A stretch of DNA of 64,000 bases, taken from Streptomyces sp. Isolate_45 (lineage in GTDB: Bacteria > Actinomycetota > Actinomycetes > Streptomycetales > Streptomycetaceae). Below are positions 22,913 through 31,859 of the stretch, piece after piece. The position numbers and the translations under genes are program-made. The first letter of the stretch is position 1. The number at the start of each line of letters is the position of its first letter. The stretch spans positions 1 through 64,000 of the forward strand of contig NZ_JANFAK020000008.1 of assembly GCF_024721315.2 (NCBI RefSeq), in the 5' to 3' direction. Below the pieces are notes generated by a model, which saw only the letters and a program-made list of their open reading frames with translations, did not search any database and was not told the DNA's origin.

Positions 22913-24064
22913 ATGGGTACACCAGCAGGTACGCCGGCACCGATCGAGGGGGAGCCGGTTGAGGAGTCTTTGAAGGAGGCGATGCAGAGCGCGGTGATGG
23001 CCGTGAAGCTGGTCATGGCCATCGCGGGCGCGGTACGCCGCTACCAGCAGAGCCAGAACGGCGTGGAGCGGAAACTGCCGCCGCCGGACGAGGCGGTTGA
23101 CGAGGTGAAGGAGGAGACGAAGAAGCTGTTTCCGTCCGACCTCGGCGTGGCTCTCATGGAGGACGCGGAATGGCCTCAGATGGCTCAGCAGCTGAAGGCG
23201 TTGAAGGACGCCGGCGTGGACCTGGAACTGTTCCTTCCGCGCGTAGGCGAGATCGCGGTGACGGTACGGGACGCCGTGGCCGCCAACGCCGCCCGGGTGG
23301 CCCAGGACGGCACGGACGAGTGGGAGAAACTGCTTCGGGAGACGATGCCGGCAGGGCCGGTGCGCGAGGCGATCCTGAGCTCGCCGACGTGGCCCGACAT
23401 CGCGGCGAAGATGGGAAGCCTTGACGAGAGGGGGGTGGATGTCCGGGAGATTTTGGAGTCGGCCCACGATGAGGGCCTTGGCGTCGACCAGGCCGTCGCC
23501 AAGGTTCTCGGGGCGGGCACGGGACCGCGGGCCAGTCGGGACACTTTGACGGCATACGGGCCGCTGACGACGGGCCTGGACGTGCCCCGCAATCTCGACC
23601 TTGCCGACCGGCAGCGGGCGATGCGGCAGCTGTCCATCTCACCCAAGGAAGACGACCGCTTCAAGCGCATGGTGCGCGAGGCACTCCCGGGCCGCGAGAA
23701 CGATGCGGCCCTGCTCATCACGGCCAGGAAGTGGCCGCTCATCGCCGCGCGAATGGCCAAGATGGAGGGCGAGGGCATCGACCTGGAACCCCACCTGGAC
23801 AAGTTGACGGAGAACACCTCGTGGGAGAAGGGGTCTCCGTCGGGGCTCAGCTCCCGCCTGCTGGGGGCCACCAGTCGTGCGCTTCAGAGTCCGCTCGATG
23901 GGCCGTCGGATTCGGCCGGGCTGGTGAACTCTGCGGCGGCCAGGGCAAAGTCGTCCGGGGGTCCTACTAAGGCCCCGGTGGCCAAGGCGGCGACGCCCAC
24001 GACGCCGGCCGTGGCCGCGCACCGGACGGTCGGGCAGCCTGCCAAGCAGGGCAGGTCCAGGTAG
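22913..24064 (+). CDS. Repeat-containing protein downstream of the relaxase
   Basis: This is a 383-residue protein starting at ATG after AAGGGGAGATGCGGT. A possible membrane helix (AVMAVKLVMAIAGAVRRY) lies at about residues 27-45. Three copies of a roughly 35-residue unit follow: WPQMAQQLKALKDAGVDLE, WPDIAAKMGSLDERGVDVR and WPLIAARMAKMEGEGIDLE, at about residues 85, 160 and 270. The tail is Ser/Pro/Ala-rich. Position suggests a relaxosome or transfer role. The repeat is not a family I can name. Confidence 0.7.
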   Translation: MGTPAGTPAPIEGEPVEESLKEAMQSAVMAVKLVMAIAGAVRRYQQSQNGVERKLPPPDEAVDEVKEETKKLFPSDLGVALMEDAEWPQMAQQLKALKDAGVDLELFLPRVGEIAVTVRDAVAANAARVAQDGTDEWEKLLRETMPAGPVREAILSSPTWPDIAAKMGSLDERGVDVREILESAHDEGLGVDQAVAKVLGAGTGPRASRDTLTAYGPLTTGLDVPRNLDLADRQRAMRQLSISPKEDDRFKRMVREALPGRENDAALLITARKWPLIAARMAKMEGEGIDLEPHLDKLTENTSWEKGSPSGLSSRLLGATSRALQSPLDGPSDSAGLVNSAAARAKSSGGPTKAPVAKAATPTTPAVAAHRTVGQPAKQGRSR

Positions 24065-24084
24065 TTCGACTGCTGTAGCGCTTG

Positions 24085-24116
24085 CGGGCCGCAGTCCCTC
24101 GGGGGCCTGCGGCCCG
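24085..24116 (+). terminator. Terminator hairpin after the mob operon
   Basis: CGGGCCGCAG (24085-24094) pairs exactly with CTGCGGCCCG (24107-24116), followed by TTCGT, 20 bases after the stop of the repeat protein. It separates the mob operon from the converging hydrolase gene. Confidence 0.7.
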
Positions 24117-24228
24117 TTCGTCAGACGGTGGCTTGACACTGTTGCGTACGGACGAACTTCTCAGGCCCGAGTCCTGGCCCGGAGGAAAACGAGAGATCGC
24201 TGCGAGGTTGATGGATCTCAAGCGGTTC

Positions 24229-25290
24229 TCAGGGGCGGGTGGCGCCAAAGTAGTCGCCCTCGGGCATGGCGTTGGCCAGGGGGACGACCTCGACGTTCTT
24301 GCCTGTGCGTGGGGCGTGCAGGACGTTGCCATCGCCGGCGTAGAGAGCGACGTGGTAGATGGATTCCGCGCTGCCGTGGGACCAGAACAGGAGGTCGCCG
24401 GGCTTCAGATCTGCGCGCGCGACGGGGCGGCTGGAGGTGGCCCCGAACTGTGGTGCGGCGGTGCGTGGAAGTTGGGTGCTGGGCCAGTAGGCGTACTGGA
24501 CGAGCGATGAGCAGTCGAAGCCGGCGGTGCGCGATGCGGAGCATGATCCGTTGAGGTATCCGTTCACGCCGTCGCAGAAGCCGGTGGTGGGGCCTGCGGG
24601 GCTGCCGCCGCCCCAGGAGTAGGGGGTGCCGAGGCGAGTGCCAGCTCGCCGGAGGGCGTCCGGGCCGTTGCCCTTGCCGGAGACCTGGAGCCGACCCTGT
24701 CCCTCGAACCGCGGGATGGAAGCGAGGATGGCCTGGACATAGTCGTAGGTCTCGCCGCCCGCGAACGACCTCGGTGGGACGCCGTCGTATTCGTCGACCC
24801 ATCCCCACCCTGCGTTGTATCCGGCGAGGGCGAGCGCGCGCACGTCACCGGAGTATCCGGAGCGCTTCGCGGTCTGTATGAGGGAGCACATCATGCGGCC
24901 TTGTGCGATGACCGCGTCGCCGATGTCCCAGGGCGAGTTCTGGCCGTTGCCGTCGGAGTCGCGGCCCCAGCTGGTCCAGGTGTCGGGCATGAACTGGGCG
25001 GGTCCTTGGGCGCCGGCGTGGGAGGTGGCTTCGTCGCGGCTGGTCTTGAATTTCGATTCCTGGTAGAGCTGGGCGGCCAGCAGTGCCGGGGTGATCTCGG
25101 GGTCGGGGCACTCGGCGTCCGCTCGCAGGATCCATTCGCGGAACTCTTGAGGGACGCCCTGAAGGCCGTGGCCGCCGTCGGTGCCGACCGCGGCGGCATT
25201 GCTTTCGGCGGCTATGAACAGCATCGCTCCGCCCACAACCAGCGTGAGCAGTATCATGATCGCCCCGGTGATGCCGGCGAACACCTTCAC
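24229..25290 (-). CDS. Bifunctional peptidoglycan hydrolase: lytic transglycosylase plus NlpC/P60 peptidase
   Basis: The 353-residue protein has an N-terminal membrane anchor (GITGAIMILLTLVVGGAMLF). A lysozyme-like transglycosylase domain follows (about 45-195), with catalytic Glu78 in AAQLYQESKF and GPAQFMPDTW, GYNAGWG motifs. Next is an NlpC/P60 domain with Cys260 (GFDCSSLVQYAYW) and His313 (IYHVALYAGDG). This is the VirB1-like module of Gram-positive conjugation: it opens the cell wall for the transfer channel. It lies divergent to the channel genes. The start is a GTG after GGGGGATGACGA. Confidence 0.92.
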   Translation of the reverse strand: MKVFAGITGAIMILLTLVVGGAMLFIAAESNAAAVGTDGGHGLQGVPQEFREWILRADAECPDPEITPALLAAQLYQESKFKTSRDEATSHAGAQGPAQFMPDTWTSWGRDSDGNGQNSPWDIGDAVIAQGRMMCSLIQTAKRSGYSGDVRALALAGYNAGWGWVDEYDGVPPRSFAGGETYDYVQAILASIPRFEGQGRLQVSGKGNGPDALRRAGTRLGTPYSWGGGSPAGPTTGFCDGVNGYLNGSCSASRTAGFDCSSLVQYAYWPSTQLPRTAAPQFGATSSRPVARADLKPGDLLFWSHGSAESIYHVALYAGDGNVLHAPRTGKNVEVVPLANAMPEGDYFGATRP

Positions 25291-25734
25291 TCGTCATCCC
25301 CCACTGCGTGTCTCGGTTGCCGTCCGACTGTGGCCACGGGCCCGGATTGCCGGCTCGCGAGGCGTGTTGACATGTGCCCTATACGAGCTCGGGCCGGGCT
25401 TTAGGCGGAGTCGCGTCTCACGTAGTGTCAGATCGCATTGGATCGCCGCCGGTTCGCACAACGAAACGTCGACCGATGCGTTTCGGACAGTGGAATGCAG
25501 CCCGGTGGTCGAGGTTGTTGCGAGCCCCGCGCGAGTGGTGGCTGACTACGGGGGTTGACGCGCCGGGGGGTGTGTCGGTCGCGTGGTGTGGCTGCTGTCG
25601 CCCGTCGGGATAGTGAGACATCTGTGACCTGCCTTCAGCACCGTGAGTCGGGCTATTGCAGGCACGCTAGCCTCAGCTGTCCCACGGACCAAAGATCGTG
25701 GCTGAAAAGCGTTTGTTTAGGGGGGAGTTGTGGC
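25291..25734. promoter_or_regulatory. Divergent promoter region between the hydrolase and the channel operon
   Basis: These 444 bp separate the VirB1-like gene from the channel operon and hold no convincing gene. TTGAC hexamers occur near 25366 and 25554, but I could not pair them with clear -10 boxes. A GGGGGGAG ribosome site begins about 25721. Confidence 0.45.
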
Positions 25735-26211
25735 GTGATTGCGCATCCGATGGCATCACTTCAGGAGGGCCGGGAGGCCGCCCCGCTCCGGTACGCCCTG
25801 ATTCCCGTGCAGGGGTACGGCATTGCAGAGGCGACCGTAACCATGATGCTGGACGAGGATTCCGGCGGGGCGCAGGCGAGGGTCCTGGGGCCGACCGAAA
25901 TGCTTCCGTACGGCGCGCAGCCGGTGCTGGTGGCCGATACGACCGTGTACGGCGCGACACGCGTCGAGGAACTGCTGCGGCGGTGGGGGGCCCTGCCGAA
26001 GCCGTGGCTGGTGTTGGTCTCCGACGCACCGGTTCGGCCGGTGGCCGATGCCCGCTACCTGGTGCGTGCCCTTGAGGGGCGGCTGGCCGGGGTGGTGCGG
26101 GTGGCGTATCTGCCGGTCCTGCGCGCGGTCAAGGGGCCCGAGGAGGCCCTGGAGCTCAAAGACGTTCAGGCCGCAGCGGCGAAGCTGCGGCGTGCGATGG
26201 AAGGAAACTGA
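25735..26211 (+). CDS. First gene of the transfer-channel operon, function unknown
   Basis: The GTG at 25735 is chosen because GGGGGGAG precedes it by about 8 bases; ATG 25750 is an alternative. The 158-residue soluble alpha/beta protein (APLRYALIPVQGYGIAEATV, then PWLVLVSDAPVRPVADARYL) has no membrane segment. It ends 2 bases before the pilin-like gene. Genes of this kind open several actinobacterial VirB4-type clusters, where they are unassigned. A cytoplasmic accessory role is inferred. Confidence 0.7.
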   Translation: MIAHPMASLQEGREAAPLRYALIPVQGYGIAEATVTMMLDEDSGGAQARVLGPTEMLPYGAQPVLVADTTVYGATRVEELLRRWGALPKPWLVLVSDAPVRPVADARYLVRALEGRLAGVVRVAYLPVLRAVKGPEEALELKDVQAAAAKLRRAMEGN

Positions 26212-26213
26212 CG

Positions 26214-26513
26214 ATGAATGACATGTTCACCCTTGCGGGCGACCTCATCGTGGCTGCTGACGGTATTCCGGATGCCACGCCGACGAAGATCCCGGGGCTC
26301 AGCCCTGCCATTTCCGAGATCTTCGGGTACGGCATGTGGCTGATGATCCTGGCCGGGGTGGGCGGCACGGGCTACGGCGTCTTCAAGCTGGCGGTCTCCG
26401 ACAAGAGCCGCGGCGGCGGGGGCAGCGAGCCCTTCAAGTGGATGGGGGGCGGGGTGGCCTGCATTCTGCTGGCCGGATCCCTGATCACCATTCTCAACGG
26501 CATCGCGGCGTAG
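26214..26513 (+). CDS. Pilin-like (VirB2/TrbC-type) small membrane protein
   Basis: This 99-residue protein has two membrane helices (YGMWLMILAGVGGTGYGVFK and GGGVACILLAGSLITILNGI) and a short glycine-rich loop (SDKSRGGGGSEPFKW), preceded by about 35 soluble residues. Size, topology and position before VirB8-, VirB6- and VirB4-like genes fit a VirB2/TrbC-type subunit. There is no clear cleavable signal peptide. Actinobacterial systems make no known long pili, so it may form the channel instead. Confidence 0.65.
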   Translation: MNDMFTLAGDLIVAADGIPDATPTKIPGLSPAISEIFGYGMWLMILAGVGGTGYGVFKLAVSDKSRGGGGSEPFKWMGGGVACILLAGSLITILNGIAA

Positions 26514-26523
26514 GCGGCGGGTC

Positions 26524-27327
26524 GTGTCTCGTACGAGGGGAACATGGAACAGCGCGGGCGTGTGGGTGGCGGGCGTCGCGCTCGCCGCCGTACTCGGCCT
26601 GACCGGCTACTCGCTGCTCAGCGGGGACGAGGCCGGGTCGGGCACGCCGGCGGCGAGTACACCCGCCCCGGGCGCCGCCGGGCAGGCGACACCGAGCCCG
26701 GTGACGACGTATGCCCCGCCCAAGGACTGGAGCGAGCCTCAGCGCTGGGCGGTCCTGCCGCGCGGTCAGAACACCGACATCCACGGCAGCAAGGTCGGCT
26801 ACCCGCACACGAAGGAGGGGGCCATCGCCATGCTGCTGGAGGGCAACAAGACCTCCATCGGCGATGGCAGGACGGGCAGGACGGAGCAGCTGCGGGTCTA
26901 CCACTCGTACTTCGCCAAGAGCGACCAGAGCGACGACAGGAAGCGGCTGATCGAACAGCAGGGCAAGGGGGTGGATGATCGGCTGGCGCAGCAGGCGGGC
27001 GTGAGTCCGGGCTCGCCCCTGCCGGCCGGCTCCTACCAACGCGTGACCCCCATCGGCTTCAAGATCGTCACCCAGTCGAACGACGAGGTCGCCGTGTGGG
27101 TGCTGTCCAACGCCACCTCCCGCTTCGGTGAGACAGCGAAGGAGGGCGGTGCCTACAGCCGCACGCTGGTGGCAGCGCAGTGGGTCGACAACGACTGGAA
27201 GCTCACGGTGGAGGCGGGGGTGCGTGCCTTCAAGGAGGTCAAGGGCAAGGAGCAGCCGCAGATCGTCGCTCCGGGGGACGCCCAGTTCAACGCTGCTGGG
27301 TGGACCGCGCTGCGGGAGGCCTCGTGA
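26524..27327 (+). CDS. VirB8/TcpC-like conjugation protein
   Basis: The 267-residue protein starts at GTG. A membrane anchor (WVAGVALAAVLGLTGYSLL) spans about residues 12-32, followed by a Pro/Thr/Ala linker and an extracytoplasmic domain of about 190 residues. This domain ends in a strand-rich block (GFKIVTQSNDEVAVWVLSNA, then WVDNDWKLTVEAGVR) like the NTF2-like fold of VirB8/TcpC. It is coupled to the next gene by a GTGA overlap. Function is inferred from topology and order; primary-sequence similarity is weak. Confidence 0.65.
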   Translation: MSRTRGTWNSAGVWVAGVALAAVLGLTGYSLLSGDEAGSGTPAASTPAPGAAGQATPSPVTTYAPPKDWSEPQRWAVLPRGQNTDIHGSKVGYPHTKEGAIAMLLEGNKTSIGDGRTGRTEQLRVYHSYFAKSDQSDDRKRLIEQQGKGVDDRLAQQAGVSPGSPLPAGSYQRVTPIGFKIVTQSNDEVAVWVLSNATSRFGETAKEGGAYSRTLVAAQWVDNDWKLTVEAGVRAFKEVKGKEQPQIVAPGDAQFNAAGWTALREAS

Positions 27328-28805
27328 GACGTCGGCCGATTCTGCTCTTCCTCGCCCTGATAGCCGCTCTGGGTCTCGCGGTGTCCGTGTCGACGACGGC
27401 GATGGCAGCGCCCGAGGATCCTCCGAGCACGACCAAGGTGATCGTCGAGACCATCTGTGACGTCGGGTCGGGTGGATCCGTCGGCATGCTCGTGGAGCTC
27501 GTGTCCGACATCAGCAGTGATGAAGCGTGCGGTCTGGTCGCCAAGGCTGTCGACAAGGTGGTCAACGAGGCTTGGGAGTCCATCAAGAACAGTCTCTTCG
27601 GCGACTTCACAGTGGCCTGTCAGGACGTGACGAGATGGCTGCTCAAGAAGGCATTCACCTTCGTGCTGTTCACGCCGTCCATCGACCTGAATGCCACGAC
27701 CCTGTGGGACGGTGAGAGCAGTCTTGCGGGCATGCTGATGTGGGTCGGTCTGCTGGTGGCCGTCGGCGGCTTGATGTGGCAGGTCGGAAGGATGGCGCTC
27801 ACCGGGCAGACCAAGCAACTCGGCAGGTCCATGACGGGCTGGGCCGAGAACGTCGTGCTGTCCGTGGCCGGGCTGTTCCTGTTCGTGCTGCTGCTCAGGA
27901 CCTTGGACACGGCGACCGCAGGAATCGTCGAATCGGCGATCGGCGATGCGAACGCGACCTGGGAAAAACTCGACCGCGCCATGGTTCCGGACACTGCGAA
28001 CCCGATTCACGCCGCGGGGATCGTGGCGATTCTGCTGCCGGTCACGTTCCTCCAGATGGTGTCGATGTTCCTGCGGGAGGCGGCCATCCCCATCATCTGC
28101 CTCATGCTGCCCATCGCCGGTGCCGGCCGAATGGGCGGGGACACCAGTCGGCAGTGGTTGCCCAAGCTGATCTCCAGCGCCCTGGTGATCGTCTTCTACA
28201 AATTCCTCCTGGCCATCATCATCTGCGCCGGCTTCACACAGATGGGTGCGCCCGGCCTGCTCGAATGGTTGCGCGGCCTCGCGACCTTGGTGCTCGGGCT
28301 CATCGCACCCATCCCGCTCATGAAGGTGTTCATGCCCTTCGGCATGGCGGTGGGAGGCGGTATGGCCGGCGGAGGCGGAGCCAGTGGTGCCCTCGCCGGG
28401 GCGGCGGGCTACTTCGCCGGCAAGGGCGGCAAGCAGGACGGCCCGTCCTCGCCGCCGCCCCCGAGGCCCGACGCCTCCTCCTCTTCCCAGCCGCCCTCCC
28501 CGCCGCCCCCGGGGCCGCCGTCCGCGGTGGAGCGCGCCCAGTACGTCGAGCAGAGCATGGGTCGCCAGGGCGGCAACGGCGACGAGGACAGCGGAGCCGG
28601 AAGTCCGGTTCCCGCCCCGCGCGGAGGTGGGCCGAGCAGCGCTCCTGCCGAGGCCGAAGCCACGGGTGCCGAAGCCTCGGGTACTGCGGGCGCGGCCGCC
28701 GGTGGCCCGGCGGCGATTGTGCTCGCGGCCAGCATTCAGGTCATCGACGGGGTCAATGACGCCATCCAGCACGCCAGTAGCGACGCAAGCGGGGGACAGC
28801 AGTGA
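27324..28805 (+). CDS. VirB6/TrbL-like polytopic channel protein
   Basis: The 493-residue protein starts at GTG and overlaps the preceding stop (GTGA). It has a signal peptide (RRRPILLFLALIAALGLAVS ... AMAAP), a soluble segment with two conserved Cys residues, and at least five membrane helices at about residues 130-340 (LMWVGLLVAVGGLMWQVGRM, VVLSVAGLFLFVLLLRTLDT, LVIVFYKFLLAIIICAGF). A long Pro/Gly/Ala cytoplasmic or wall-spanning tail follows. This matches VirB6/TrbL proteins, the inner-membrane core of the transfer channel. Confidence 0.8.
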   Translation: MRRRPILLFLALIAALGLAVSVSTTAMAAPEDPPSTTKVIVETICDVGSGGSVGMLVELVSDISSDEACGLVAKAVDKVVNEAWESIKNSLFGDFTVACQDVTRWLLKKAFTFVLFTPSIDLNATTLWDGESSLAGMLMWVGLLVAVGGLMWQVGRMALTGQTKQLGRSMTGWAENVVLSVAGLFLFVLLLRTLDTATAGIVESAIGDANATWEKLDRAMVPDTANPIHAAGIVAILLPVTFLQMVSMFLREAAIPIICLMLPIAGAGRMGGDTSRQWLPKLISSALVIVFYKFLLAIIICAGFTQMGAPGLLEWLRGLATLVLGLIAPIPLMKVFMPFGMAVGGGMAGGGGASGALAGAAGYFAGKGGKQDGPSSPPPPRPDASSSSQPPSPPPPGPPSAVERAQYVEQSMGRQGGNGDEDSGAGSPVPAPRGGGPSSAPAEAEATGAEASGTAGAAAGGPAAIVLAASIQVIDGVNDAIQHASSDASGGQQ

Positions 28806-30253
28806 GTGCACACGAGGTACCCAAGACCTTGATGGTCGAGGGTTTCCGTGCCCGGCATTCCTTCGGACTCGGTGGGCTGTCCAAGGGCGGCACGATCATC
28901 GCGGCCCTGGTGCTGCTGGCGGACGGCCTCATCGGTGTCCAGGCCCCGGCCACGCTGCTGCTCACGCTGCCGATGACGGCCATCGTGCTCGGGCTGGCCG
29001 CCGCGCGTCGGCACGGCATGCCCGCGCTGGTCTACTACTGGGCGAAGGTGTCCTGGAGGAGGGCGGCCCGCTTCGACGCCACCTCCTTCCGGCGGGTGCT
29101 GCTGCCCTACCCGTACGTGCTGGACCTGCCCGGAGTGGGCGCTTCCTCCACCCTGATCAAGGCGCACGACCCGACCACGGGCCGCGACGTCGGTGTCGTC
29201 CACGACCGGGCGACTGGTCGGATGACCATCAGCACCCTGCTGGCGCCCGGTGGGAGCCTGATGGCGCCCACCGGGGCGGTGCAGAGCAGCCTGCGCACCT
29301 GGTCGTCGGTCCTGGACTCGATGAGCACGGATGAGCAGATCAAGGGCGCCTCGGTGACGGTGCAGATCACCCCGGGCGCCGGCGAGGCCCTCGGCGACGA
29401 CGTGAGGGCCCGAAAGGATCCGAACGCCCCGAAGTTGGCGAAGCAGCTGATCGACGAGCTCGTGCGTACGACGCCGCACGCGACCGCGTCGGTGGCGCCG
29501 TGGATGTCGGTGACGGTGGATCCCAGCGCCGCAGCGAGCCCGCCGACCGACCTCGCCGAACAGGTGGGGGAGGCCCTCAAGGTCGTCGACTCGATCGACC
29601 TGTCCGGCACCGGCACCGACATCGAGCGTCGGGCAACCGACATCGACCTGCGCCGCCTGGTGCGCAGTGCGTACGACCCGGACGTCTTCAATGCCCGCGA
29701 CGCCGATTTCGCGGACCTGTCGTGGTCGGAGTGCGGGCCGCAGGCCGCCGACGACGGCTGGGAGGAGTACGCGCACGACGGCGGTGTGTCGGTGTCGTGG
29801 GTCCTGCGGGAGTTGCCGCGCCGCCCGATCCCTTACAGCGTGCTCCTGCCCCTGCTGGCGCCCGGCCGTTTCCAGCGGCGCATCACCCTCGCCTACCGGG
29901 TCCTGGATCCCCGTGAGGGGGAGGCGGTGCTGGAGCGGGAGATCAGCCACGCCTACCAGCGCGAGCAGGCGACCGCCGAGATCAAGGGCCGCGCGAAGTG
30001 GTCTCAGCGGGCCGATTCCCGGCGTGCGGAGCAGGCAGCCGCCCAGATGGCGGGCGGCGCCCAGGTCGTGGACTGGACGCTCATGGTGACCGTCACCGCC
30101 CGCAGCACGGCCGAACTGCCCGCTGCCCGCCAGGAGCTGGAGCGCGCGGAGAAGGCGACGCGTGGGATCCGCATGCGCCTGGCCTACGGCGCCCAGGCCG
30201 CCGTCTTCGCGGCCGGGCTGCCGCTGGGCTACAACCCCCTTGTGAAGGACTGA
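28802..30253 (+). CDS. SCO6880-like membrane protein partner of VirB4
   Basis: The 483-residue protein starts at GTG overlapping the VirB6 stop. Two membrane helices lie near the N-terminus (GGTIIAALVLLADGLIGV and ATLLLTLPMTAIVLGLAAAR), followed by about 400 cytoplasmic residues. Residues 100-190 and 355-470 resemble the N-terminal, non-ATPase half of VirB4 (QSSLRTWSSVLDSMSTDEQI; VVDWTLMVTVTARSTAELPA). The family is known as SCO6880 in Streptomyces and as PrgI/VirB3-like fused forms elsewhere. Together with the following ATPase it probably makes up a split VirB3-VirB4 unit. Confidence 0.75.
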   Translation: MSAHEVPKTLMVEGFRARHSFGLGGLSKGGTIIAALVLLADGLIGVQAPATLLLTLPMTAIVLGLAAARRHGMPALVYYWAKVSWRRAARFDATSFRRVLLPYPYVLDLPGVGASSTLIKAHDPTTGRDVGVVHDRATGRMTISTLLAPGGSLMAPTGAVQSSLRTWSSVLDSMSTDEQIKGASVTVQITPGAGEALGDDVRARKDPNAPKLAKQLIDELVRTTPHATASVAPWMSVTVDPSAAASPPTDLAEQVGEALKVVDSIDLSGTGTDIERRATDIDLRRLVRSAYDPDVFNARDADFADLSWSECGPQAADDGWEEYAHDGGVSVSWVLRELPRRPIPYSVLLPLLAPGRFQRRITLAYRVLDPREGEAVLEREISHAYQREQATAEIKGRAKWSQRADSRRAEQAAAQMAGGAQVVDWTLMVTVTARSTAELPAARQELERAEKATRGIRMRLAYGAQAAVFAAGLPLGYNPLVKD

Positions 30254-30260
30254 CGAAGCG

Positions 30261-31859
30261 ATGGCACGCAAGCCGAAACCGCCGGTGGTGACCACGCCGA
30301 AGCGGGTGACCCGCGCGTCGGTCGAACAGGGCCCGACCCGCCAGGAACGGCAGGTCGAGAAGAAGCTCAAGGGGCGTTTCGCGCCGCGTCTGGGCTGGGG
30401 CGGCCGCTTCGGCGGCCGCTCCCCGGTCGAGGACACGGGCACCGTCTACACCGGCCCCACCGTCCAGGCCGGCGGGATATACCCGTTCCTCCTCGGCTCC
30501 GGGCTGCCACCGCGCGGCGTGCCGGTCGGACGGGACCTCCTCACCGGCGAGCTGGTGTGTGTCGACCCGTCCGGCTGGACCGGAAAGCTGACGACCAACC
30601 CGGGCGTCTGGGTGATGTCCCAGCCGGGCGCCGGGAAGAGCGCGCTGGTCAAACGCGTCTGCCTGGTGTACTCGGCGTACGGGCACATGGTGTGCGTCCC
30701 CGGGGACGTCAAGGGCGAGTACTCCACGCTGATCTCGGAGCTCGGCGGATCCGTGGTCCGCATCGGGGACGGCATCGGCCGCCTCAACCCCCTCGACAGC
30801 GGCCCGCTCAAGGGCCGCGTCCAATCCCTGCCCACCGACCGGCGCCAGTCCCTCCTCGACGTCCTCAACGGGCGTCGGCTGGAAACCTTGGTCGCGCTGC
30901 TGTCGACCAAGCACGGGCTGGGGCGCTCGCCGGACGAGATCGAGCGCAGCGCCCTGGACACGGCCGTCCACCTCGCCTCCGACGGCCAGGAGTCGGGCAG
31001 TGACCCGATCATCTCCGACGTCGTACGAGTACTGCGGGCCGCGCCGGAGGAGCTCCGTGCGAAGCTGACCGCCGACGGCGAGCGGTACCAGGACCTGACC
31101 CGCTCGGTCATCGCCGGGCTCGACAACCTCATCGGCGGGCCTCTGCGGGGTCTTTTCGACGGCCCGACCACCACCCCCCTCGACATCAACGCCCCCGCGG
31201 TGTCGGTGGACATCAGCGCCCTGCGGGCCCGCGGCAACGACGTCGTCTCCGCAGGAATGATCGCCACGTGGGCGTACACGTACTCCTCGATCGACTCGGC
31301 CCGCTCGATCGGCCTGATGGACCGCAAGCTGGTCCTCCCGATGGACGAGATGTGGCGGGCGCTGCGGTCCGGTCCCGGCCTGGTCGACGCGATGGACGCG
31401 ATCTCGCGGCTGAACCGCACCACCGACGACGTGACGATCTACGTGACGCACTCCCTCCTCGACGTCGAGGCCCTGCCGACCGAGCAGGACCGGGCCAAGG
31501 CCCGAGGGCTCATGGACCGCTGCGACACGTGGGTGATCGGGGCCTCGTCCGAGGAGGAGCTTCGGCGCGTCACCGGAAAGCGGTCCCTGACCGAGCAGGA
31601 ACGCATGATGATCGGCTCCTGGTCATCGGCCACCTCCACCGGCCTGGACATCGACCCCACCGTCTACGACGACGAGGAGGGGGCCCGGCCCGTCGAGGAG
31701 GAAGGCACCCGCCACCCCGGGCGCGGCAAGTACCTGATCAAGATCGGTACCCGTCCGGGAATCGCAGCCGCCCTGGAGCTGACCGGTACCGAGAAGCGGC
31801 TCTACCGCACGGACACCAACCAACGACGTGCAACCACCACCTCGGGGGGCAGCCGATGA
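30261..31859 (+). CDS. VirB4-like conjugation ATPase
   Basis: The 532-residue cytoplasmic protein has a basic N-terminus, a Walker A at about residues 121-130 (SQPGAGKSALVKR), and a Walker B near 356 (LVLPMDEMWRALRSG). The C-terminal region has RLNRTTDDVTIYVTHSLLDV, which matches the VirB4 sensor region. It powers channel assembly and DNA transfer. It is shorter than classical VirB4 because the N-terminal half is encoded by the preceding gene. It overlaps the next gene by ATGA. Confidence 0.85.
   Translation: MARKPKPPVVTTPKRVTRASVEQGPTRQERQVEKKLKGRFAPRLGWGGRFGGRSPVEDTGTVYTGPTVQAGGIYPFLLGSGLPPRGVPVGRDLLTGELVCVDPSGWTGKLTTNPGVWVMSQPGAGKSALVKRVCLVYSAYGHMVCVPGDVKGEYSTLISELGGSVVRIGDGIGRLNPLDSGPLKGRVQSLPTDRRQSLLDVLNGRRLETLVALLSTKHGLGRSPDEIERSALDTAVHLASDGQESGSDPIISDVVRVLRAAPEELRAKLTADGERYQDLTRSVIAGLDNLIGGPLRGLFDGPTTTPLDINAPAVSVDISALRARGNDVVSAGMIATWAYTYSSIDSARSIGLMDRKLVLPMDEMWRALRSGPGLVDAMDAISRLNRTTDDVTIYVTHSLLDVEALPTEQDRAKARGLMDRCDTWVIGASSEEELRRVTGKRSLTEQERMMIGSWSSATSTGLDIDPTVYDDEEGARPVEEEGTRHPGRGKYLIKIGTRPGIAAALELTGTEKRLYRTDTNQRRATTTSGGSR

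Noticed and set aside
28736..30442. 568-residue minus-strand frame
   Set aside because: Antisense to the SCO6880-like gene; composition is His/Arg/Gly-rich shadow sequence.
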